From: Lepus europaeus
Lineage: Eukaryota; Chordata; Mammalia; Lagomorpha; Leporidae
Assembly (NCBI RefSeq): GCF_033115175.1
Contig: NC_084833.1
Coordinates: 49,970,716 to 50,034,715 of the forward strand
Direction: 5' to 3'
Length of the DNA: 64,000 bases
The notes below the pieces were generated by a model that searched no databases, had not been told where the DNA came from, and was given only the letters and a program-made list of their open reading frames with translations. This document shows, piece by piece, positions 57,132-64,000 of this stretch. A program made the position numbers and the translations under genes. Positions within the stretch are counted from its first letter, which is position 1. Each line of letters opens with the position of its first letter.

Positions 57132-57255
57132 ATGGAGGAAGGGCAGGAGGGAGGAGGGGGGAGGGGGGAGAGAGAGAGGAAGGGAGGAAGGATGGAAGGA
57201 AGGATGGAAGGAAGGAGGAAGGATAGAAGGAAGGGAGGAAGAGAGAGAAGAGAAA
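57132..57255 (+). repeat. Purine tract, (GGAAGGAT)-like tandem repeat
   Basis: Runs of gggagg and ggaaggatggaaggaagg units, almost all G/A on the plus strand. Confidence 0.9.
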
Positions 57256-57299
57256 CTTTTGTCTGCAGCAACGGGTTCATTACATGGCAATTATTAGCT

Positions 57300-57680
57300 G
57301 TGTCACAGGCACAGGTAGGTCTTTGTGTCAGACTAATTTAGATCCCGTTAATGAAAATTACTTCCTCTTTACAGAGCCTATACCCCATGTGGTTTTCTGA
57401 GGTGCAGATGAAGTATTCAATTAAGCACAATTTGAATAAATGCCAATTATGATCTGCTTTGAGTCCCCCTTATGCAACATCTTTATGTGTACCATAATGT
57501 GGAGGGGAAAGAGGTCAATGCCTCTTCTCAGAGCCAACTCCACGGCTGAGATTTTAGAGACAACTGGTTTACCCGGCTGCACGCAAGACAGCAGCACTGT
57601 CAGGGAACAACAAGCAGAGTCAGGCAGGCAGCTTTCCCTGGTCCAGGCTAGTTCAATACTAGCTGATGATGTCAATTAGC
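57300..57680. other. Unique intronic block, candidate conserved element
   Basis: Non-repetitive with 'ggcaattattagctgtg', 'cccgttaatgaaaattac', 'attcaattaagcacaattt', 'gccaattatgatctgc'. A TAAT/ATTA-rich cluster with no coding signal. Confidence 0.35.
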
Positions 57681-57769
57681 TCCTATTTCCCATGAGGGGA
57701 ATGACACTGTTTCCCCTGCAGCTATTTGGTGAACACAGAGGATACCATCAATGGGAGAGATGCTAGGTG

Positions 57770-57888
57770 AGAGGTAGTGTGGTATAGGGCTAGTCAACCA
57801 GATCAGCCTCAGTTCAAACACTCGCTTCACTTATTTCCTGTAGGGCTTTGGCCACATTATCTACCTTCCACGTCTTGGTTAATGAAGG
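57770..57888 (+). mobile_element. MIR SINE fragment
   Basis: 'ggtagtgtggtatagggctag', 'cctcagttcaaacactcg', 'gggctttggccacattatctacc'. Confidence 0.6.
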
Positions 57889-58697
57889 TGTGGCAGTTTC
57901 CTGTTGCTGCTATACATAACAAATTTCCACAAAATAGTGCCTTAAAACCACACATCTTTATCTTGCAATTCTGGTGGTCAGAAGTCCTAAATGGGTATTA
58001 GGGAGCTGACATCAAGCTGTTGGTGGGACTTCGTTCCTACTGGAGGCTCCAGGGGAAACTAAGTCCTTGTCTTTTCCAGCTTCTAGAGACTACTTACTTT
58101 CCTCAGCTCTTAGCTCCACCTTGCTCTCACCACTGCTTCCTTAACTGTATCTTGCTCTCTGACTCTGACCCTTCTGCCCCCCTCTTATAAGAATCTTTGT
58201 GGGTCTGGCGCTGTGGAGTAGTGTGTAAAGTCACCTCCTGAAGTGCCAGCATTCCATAAGGGCACCGATTCGAGTCCCGGCTGCTCCATTTCCAATCCAG
58301 CTCTCTGCTGTGGCCTGGGAAAGCAGTAGAAGATGGCCCAAGTCCTTGGGCCCCTGCACCCACGTGAGAGACCTGGAAGAAGCTCCTGGCTCCTAGCTTC
58401 GGATTGGTGCAGCTCCAGCCATTGCGGCCATCTGGGGAGTGAACCAGTGGATAGAAGACCTCTCTCTCTCCCTCTGCCTCTCCTTCTCTCTGTGTGTACC
58501 TCTGACTTTCAAATAAATAAATAAATCTTAAAAAAAAAGAACCTTTGTGATTACCTTGGGCTCGCCTGGATAACATTGTCATAGCAAGGTCCTTAACATA
58601 ATCACAATGTGCAAGACCCTTTTGACACATAAGATAATTTATTCACAGGTATGGAGGAGTAGGAAATGGAATCTGGCACGACCATTATTTGGCCTTA
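57889..58697 (-). mobile_element. MLT1-like LTR, antisense, interrupted by a CSINE
   Basis: Left part: 'gtttcctgttgctgctatac', 'ccacacatctttatcttgcaattctgg', 'agctgacatcaagctgttgg'. Right part after the SINE: 'cttgggctcgcctggataac', 'aatcacaatgtgcaagacc', ending 'cgaccattatttggcc'. The two parts form one ancient solo LTR. Confidence 0.7.
58189..58548 (+). mobile_element. CSINE inside the MLT1-like LTR, 12-bp TSD
   Basis: The element spans 58201-58536, starts gggtctggcgctgtggagta and ends 'gactttcaaataaataaataaatc' plus A-run. TSDs aagaatctttgt (58189-58200) and aagaacctttgt (58537-58548) differ by one base. Confidence 0.95.
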
Positions 58698-58712
58698 ATA
58701 CAGGAGATAGAA

Positions 58713-59079
58713 ATAATATATATGGCCGGCACCGTGGCTCACTAGGCTAATCCTCCGTCTGTGGTGCCAGCACCCTGGGTTCTAGTCCCAGTTGCGGTGC
58801 TGGGGTCTGTCCCAGTTGCTCCTCTTCCAGTCCAGCTCTCTGCTGTGTCCTGGGAAGGCAGTGGAGGATGGCCCAAGTCCTTGGGCCCTGCACCAGCATC
58901 AGAGACCAGGAGGAAGCACCTGGCTCCTGGCTTCGGATCAGCGCAGTATGCTGGCCATAGCAGCCATTTGGGGGTGAACCAGAGGAAGAAAGACCTTTCT
59001 CTCTGTTTCTCTCTCTCATTAACTCTGCCTGTCCAAAAACAAACAAACAAACAAACAAAAAACAATAAGATAATATATA
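58713..59079 (+). mobile_element. CSINE, young type, with (CAAA)n tail
   Basis: The element spans about 58723-59069, starts tggccggcaccgtggctcac and ends 'tgcctgtccaaaaacaaacaaacaaac'. TSD ataatatata occurs at 58713-58722 and 59070-59079, identical. Confidence 0.93.
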
Positions 59080-59879
59080 CAACTATTATGATTTATTGTT
59101 TCATTAAGCACTCGGAAGCTGTGTTAAATGAAATGAACATAACACGACCCCAGAGAGCAGAGTCTGAAAGGACTCAGGCCCTGAAGGGCTATGTCCAGGG
59201 GCACTAACTAAAACGACAGGATCGCCCATGGGGCCAGGCACTGGTGTTGCCCAAATGTGCTGCTCGTGTGAAATCCCTCCCAAAGGGAAGTAAGATGTCA
59301 GAGGAAGAGAGCCCTTCTGACCAAACAAGTAATTAGGTGCCCACTACCTTCTGGGGCACTTTAAAATTGTTCCTCCTTTGGCCTCTAAAGGTCTTAGAAA
59401 AATTGAGGCAACTAGTAAATTGACCCAGAGTAGCAGGGGAACCCCCCTCTCCATGTCATTACTTTAAGAATAAAATACCCTGTGCAGTAGGAAGGAGGTT
59501 GGTAAAGCCTTTTGATATCCACATATGCAGAGGAACAGGCTCGCCCTGTGCTGGCCCAGAGCAGGTGTTCTGGAAATATCTGTCCACAGACTGATGTAAA
59601 GATATCGATCAGGCCCACCTCACTTCCTTAGAATGACCTCAGTGGTCAGTCCTGATCACACCCTGACCTGACTCTGCCTGGACTCCCTCTCATGTGTCAT
59701 ATAGGAAACTCATAATGAAGAACAAACCATGTGAAAGATCTGTGAAGAGTGCCCAGGACACCCAAACGGAGACAGGTGCTCTCATTTGACAGAACTTACA
59801 GCACAGAAAATCTGACATAGATTTAATGAAAAGTTATGATTACTTCTATGCTGTGTAGGAATTAGGACAAAAAGGCCAA

Positions 59880-60000
59880 CAGCGCATATAACTGTAATTA
59901 GAATTACTCTTTAATTGCCACATGGAACAGTTAGATTTCTATTATCACTGCATTAACTATAATTAACAATGTCAGTGTAGTATTACCTATAGCAGTTTCT
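59880..60000. other. Unique AT-rich block, candidate conserved element
   Basis: 'actgtaattagaattactctttaattgcc', 'cattaactataattaac': dense TAAT cores. Non-repetitive as far as I can see. Confidence 0.3.
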
Positions 60001-60030
60001 ACTCTTTCATATATGTCATATATGAGTAAG

Positions 60031-60106
60031 CATGGATATAAAAAAATTTTGTACCAAAATAAACATGTTAATTCCATTTTTCCATGAATTTTGTGAAGTA
60101 CCCATG
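60031..60106. mobile_element. Half of the palindromic MITE seen at 2176-2695
   Basis: 'aaaaaattttgtaccaaaataaac' then 'attccatttttccatgaattttgtgaagtaccc' matches the right arm of the same element. No left arm was found nearby. Confidence 0.5.
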
Positions 60107-60257
60107 TATGTACTTGACAGAGCTTTATAAACTATGGAGGAATTTCGAGATGTCAGTCAAGATTACAATCCCTACTGGCATTTCTGATAAGTGAACTCCT
60201 GCTAAGTGGTAATCAAGGTGGGTAGAAATACAATCTGGTCATTCTAAAATGCCATAC

Positions 60258-60535
60258 AGGGTGGACATTTGGCAGTGGTTAGGACACCACTTTGAGATGC
60301 CCATGTCCCATATCATAGTGCATGGTTTGAGTCCCAGCTCCTCCACTTTGCCATCCAGCTTCCTGCCATTGCATACCCTAGGAGGCAGCAGGCGATGGTT
60401 CAAGTATTTGGGTCCCTGATGTGCACATGAGAGATCTAGACTGAGTTCCAGGCTCCTGGCTACAGCATGGCCCAGCCCTGGCTGATGTAGGCAATTGGGA
60501 TGTAGACCAGTGGACAGAAATTTTCTCTCTGTCTG
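60258..60535 (+). mobile_element. CSINE, old subfamily
   Basis: 'cagggtggacatttggcagtgg', 'gtttgagtcccagctcctcc', 'gtgcacatgagagatctagac', 'gaccagtggacagaaatt'; the tail is lost. Confidence 0.85.
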
Positions 60536-60728
60536 AACTGTGATAACTAATAGAGCACCTAAAAGGTAATCTATAGAAGTGAAATTAACGCTTTTTCAAG
60601 ACACAATGACTTTGAATAGCCCTTGTCTCGACTGTTGAAGAACATTTCTTTTTCATACTATTTGTTGAACTCTTTACTTAGTATAAAGTTAATCATGTGT
60701 ATAAACTTAATTGAAAATATATCTTAGT

Positions 60729-60895
60729 AAAAAATGAGAAAGGGGATAAGAGAGGGAGGAGGAAGAGTGGTAGGAGTGTGGGTGGGAGGGAGGTATGGTG
60801 GGAAGAATAACCATGTTCCTAAAGTTGTACTTATGAAATGACTGAAGTTTGTATTCCTCAAATAAAAGGATTCTGGGGAAAAATTTTAAAAAATG
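60729..60895 (+). mobile_element. Lagomorph L1 3' end, older
   Basis: 'gtgggtgggagggaggtatgg', 'ccatgttcctaaagttgtactt', 'gaagtttgtattcctcaaataaaagg' is an older rabbit L1 3' terminus, 5'-truncated. TSD not recognised. Confidence 0.85.
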
Positions 60896-61399
60896 AAAAC
60901 AAATAAATGAAGATTTTAAAGTAAGCAAAACACCAGATGATATATTTCCAAATGTATATCACCCTCTATCTCGGTGAAACCAATTAATTTCTGAAGATTA
61001 CAGAAAGTTATTCTCAGTGAAAGAGTTGGTGTGGGTTAGTCAAGATGCCCAGGTCTCTTCCATCCTAGGTTGTTACTGTTTGATGGGCAGAGCAGAAGTT
61101 CACCAACACACAGCCCACTTCCTATCTCCCTTTGTCATGTCTGCTGGATTCCCAGGCAACACAGTCCCTGGAAAATATGCCCTGGTCATGAGAATACAGG
61201 GCCCACAAATTGCTTGAGCCGATCCATCTGCAGGCCACAGTTCCCTCCTCTGGATCAGCAAAAGGGGTGAACAAGTCCAGGCCCCAGGCTTCCCTCACCA
61301 CTGAGCCTGTGTGAGGGACAAATTAAGTGAAAGGGTTCTCGTTGAGATGTCCAAACAAAGGTGGGCAAGGTGTAGATTCAAGTCCAAAGAGGCTCCATG

Positions 61400-61700
61400 C
61401 AGCACTGGCATCGTTGGCAGATTCATTACCGGAAGCCTCACGGGAGATTTAATCTCCTAAGTATTTGAGGAGGCGGTGAGCACTTCAGAACCCGATTCAT
61501 CTTCTTTGTCTTCATTACAGAGAGCCCTCTGATCACCTCAATCCTCCCTCTGCTACAGGAAAGAGCCATTTGTTTCATTAATGGGTACACTCTCACTAGC
61601 TAAGTGGTTGCTCAGAGCGAGGGCAGAAGGTGAAGCCATCCCGAGGACAGCGGGAGACGTGCCTGGCTCAGGCAGGGGCAGGAATAGCTTCTGATTCAAG
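61400..61700. other. Unique intronic block, candidate conserved element
   Basis: 'gggagatttaatctcctaag' (a small palindrome), 'gtttcattaatgggtac', 'gaggacagcgggagacgtgc'. Non-repetitive, moderate GC, no exon borders recognised. Confidence 0.3.
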
Positions 61701-61969
61701 CTGCAGAGAGAGCTGCTCTCTGCCCAGACCTTGACCTTCTCCTGCTACGCTGAGCACCCTCCTTCCTAGGAGTCAATGAGGCTTCGAGAGAAGGCCAGCT
61801 GCTCCAGGTGATCAGAAAGGGGTCTCTGCACAGGATCACAGGGTGTCTGAGCTGGGAGAGATCAGGCCCTGTTCACAGATAAAGAAGTTCTCGGGAGGTT
61901 CCCATTCAGTGCACTGTGCTACACATTCAAACGCCAATACCAATGCTAACCCTGACAGTAGCTTCCATT

Positions 61970-62165
61970 GATTTTATAGTTGCTGTGTGCTAGGATCTGA
62001 ACCAAGAGTTTATACTCATTAGCTTCTTTAATTCTTATTACAGATTTGAAAATATGTGTTATGTATCTTCACTTTACAAGGGAAGAAAGTGAGACACAGA
62101 TTGAGTGGCCCAAACTGACATGATTATCAATAGGCAAAAAGCTCTGAACTCAGGTCATGTGATTT
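61970..62165 (-). mobile_element. MIR SINE, antisense (diverged)
   Basis: 'ctgtgtgctaggatctgaacc', 'cttcactttacaagggaagaaagtgagacacag', 'gaactcaggtcatgtg'. Confidence 0.65.
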
Positions 62166-62569
62166 ACACTGGGTCTTATATGAAACAACCGGAGTCAGCC
62201 ACGGGAGAGGCACTTGAAGACCCATCGGATAGGTGAGAGGCCAGGCAGATGGAGGCATCCAACCCAGGAAGCAAAGCTTGAGTAAAGCGGTGCACCTGGT
62301 GGGCCTTCCAGCCTCTTCCCCACACCCAAAGGCTGTGAGGACAGTGGGCATTAGGCAGCCCTCCCTCAGGAACCAACTAGGCCAATGGTGAGTTCAGTAA
62401 ATATCTGTTTGTATCACATCTTGTCTCTATGGGGGCTTGTCCAACTGTAAGGAATGAGAAAGGAAGACAGTAATCATATCATGCATGGCTCAGTAGGCCA
62501 AGTTGAAGATTTGGGATAACTCACTAGTCACGCTTTTCTCTAGAGCCAAAGTTTTGAAAAATAATGCTA

Positions 62570-62790
62570 TTCACCATTTACTAAGAACTTAGTAGGAGCT
62601 AAGCATTGTACCAGGCCATTACATCTATTTTATCATTAAACCCTCACAACAACCTTGCAAGGTAACAATTCATGCCCCAATTAATAGATGAGAAAACCAA
62701 CACCCAAGAGGCTGTGACTTGCCAGAAATCACCCAACTAGTAAATGGCCCCAGCAGAATCAACGCTCAGTCTCCCTGATCCACATTTCAC
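62570..62790 (-). mobile_element. MIR SINE, antisense
   Basis: 'ggagctaagcattgtaccaggcc', 'ctcacaacaaccttgcaaggtaac', 'tagatgagaaaaccaacacccaagaggctg'. Confidence 0.8.
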
Positions 62791-62804
62791 TTCATTTCAA
62801 AGAT

Positions 62805-62890
62805 GGCAGTGGATAAGAATCAAAGACCAAGGTCCGAGTCAGACCAGAATTTAAATGCTGGTTAGCTAGTTAGTTGCCAACCACACTATT
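62805..62890 (+). mobile_element. MIR SINE fragment
   Basis: 'cagtggataagaatcaaagaccaaggtccgagtcagacc' then 'aatgctggttagctagttag' is a MIR 5' part back to back with the previous reversed copy. Confidence 0.45.
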
Positions 62891-64000
62891 TGGAGGACAT
62901 TCTCTTATCTATACATTGGGGCAAATATCACCAGCATCACAGATTATTGGAACCCTTATATACTAGAAAAGCTTCTCTGACTTGGGAGGGTCTGTGGTCA
63001 GCTGCCCTTCCACAGGTGGTTCTAAGGACAAGAAACAGCTGATGATGTGCTACCCTGCTTTGTCCCTTTCTTGCCTGAAGCAGGCATTTAGGGAACTGGG
63101 CCAATGGTGCCAGCTCTAGGCTAGAGGCCCTAAGAAAGTCTGGGGAAGTATAGAACGTGGAACATGCCCTCATAAGGAAAAATGTACATGAAATAACAGA
63201 TGAGGAATAAATATCATTAGATAAGTCAACAGTGAGATGTGGGCTGTGACATATGGGCCTTATCAGAGCAGGCAATTCCAGAGCTCTGGAGCCAACAGGA
63301 TAGGCCATCCTGGAGGGGCTGGGATAGGAGTTGGAACTCAAAGATGTGTCAGCTTCAACTAATAAGGTGAAAAGAAACAGATGGGGGTTGGGCTAAAATT
63401 GTGGCAGTGATGAACTAGCTTGAGAATTAAAGGACCATCTAACTTACAGCTCAGGTACCTGGTGAAATTTACAGAGTTCCAAAATTCATTAGATCCATCC
63501 CCAGTATGTATACCCTTTGGAGGGGAAATAGACCTAGTAAGGCCAAAGGTGGGATGGCATAAAGTTCTAGAGAATCACAGAATAAAAGGTTTGAAAACCC
63601 CACTCATGCAGTTTTCAAACACTTTTAGTAGCAAAACCTCCTCCCTACCTCACCCCAACAAAACCTTACATGGAGCTCAGATATAAAAAAAAGAACTGTG
63701 ACTGAAATAGAGACTGAGGCCCAGAATCAAGGCTCTGCCACAAGCCCCTGATTTGATGGAGGCAGACAGGGTGGCAAATTCACTGCATCATTACAATGTT
63801 AGATAGGCACCAAGTCGACTGGAACACAGACCTTCCAAGGAGGTCCGGGAACCTTCCCATGTGTCTCTCTGCTTCCCAAGGTGGACAACCTGAGTGGAGA
63901 CAGAGGAAGGCCCTGGAGTGATTGGAATAAGCAAGGCGGTAGGGAGAGGACTCAGAAAGACGCTACAGAGCCAATGAGAGCTATTGAGAACACATTCTTT
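62891..64000. other. Intronic unique sequence at the window end
   Basis: No INSC exon recognised. The 134-codon minus-strand frame (62937-63341) has no ARM-like or other recognised features. Confidence 0.45.

Larger units (their letters stand above)
45016..64000 (-). other. INSC: INSC gene, 3' portion (partial; 5' end beyond the window)
   Basis: Four exons on the minus strand join in a single reading frame with matching splice phases and canonical GT/AG borders. The joined product is the C-terminal part of Inscuteable. In mammals this adaptor links the PAR3-PAR6-aPKC polarity complex to LGN (GPSM2) at the apical cortex and so orients the mitotic spindle in asymmetric divisions (family knowledge). 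The identification rests on recognising the peptides SVLEQCASDIIQEN, ERVQQKAAVTLARLS and DSDFQQLVQPRLVDSFLLCS. Introns of 2317, 1650 and 4970 bp separate the exons. The intron upstream of 54839 is at least 9.1 kb and runs out of the window. No promoter or first exon is present here. Confidence 0.93.
54840..64000 (-). other. INSC: INSC intron, 3' part (at least 9.16 kb)
   Basis: This is the sequence upstream of the 54.8 kb exon on the minus strand. It holds five repeats of note (CSINEs at 55821, 58201, 58723 and 60258; a young L1 3' end at 56639), an MLT1-like LTR, an older L1 3' end, MIRs, and several unique blocks (57300-57680, 59880-60000, 61400-61700). I looked for the preceding INSC exon (expected to end in ...RDQ) and did not find it. 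Confidence 0.7.

Noticed and set aside
58127..58630. 167-codon minus-strand frame
   Set aside because: Runs through a CSINE and its host LTR; no coding features.

Overview
This window is vertebrate nuclear DNA, almost certainly from a lagomorph (rabbit or hare). It carries about 18 copies of the lagomorph-specific tRNA-derived C-repeat SINE (CSINE), two lagomorph-type L1 3' ends, and the usual mammalian background of MIR, L2, old L1 and MaLR-type LTRs. There are no prokaryotic operons, ribosome binding sites, CRISPR arrays or phage genes. Nearly all open frames longer than 60 codons are chance frames or lie inside SINEs and purine/pyrimidine tracts.

The one gene I can support is the 3' end of INSC (inscuteable, the spindle-orientation adaptor), on the minus strand. 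Four consecutive coding exons splice in phase: 54773-54839, 52300-52455, 50573-50649 and 45474-45602. Together they encode about 142 residues, the C-terminal armadillo-repeat part of the protein, ending in the class I PDZ-ligand-like tail ESFV and a TAG stop. A canonical AATAAA on the minus strand at 45032-45037 gives a 3' UTR of about 450 nt. The upstream exons (LGN-binding region and most ARM repeats) are not seen and must lie beyond base 64000.

Layout: 1-45015 is intergenic DNA downstream of INSC. In human this side faces SOX6; that synteny is from memory. It holds layered repeats, unique stretches with possible conserved non-coding elements, and one strong G-quadruplex motif. From 45016 to 64000 is INSC terminal exon, introns and exons, with the intron upstream of the 54.8 kb exon filling the last 9 kb.

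The most informative structure beyond INSC is repeat stratigraphy. Several young CSINEs with clear target-site duplications (TSDs) interrupt older elements (L2, MIR, L1, MLT1-like LTR, a palindromic MITE), and a 5'-truncated rabbit-type L1 has a perfect 18-bp TSD. I found no evidence for a new biological system. The best leads are a possible in-frame 54-nt cassette exon of INSC, candidate conserved elements and the G-quadruplex.
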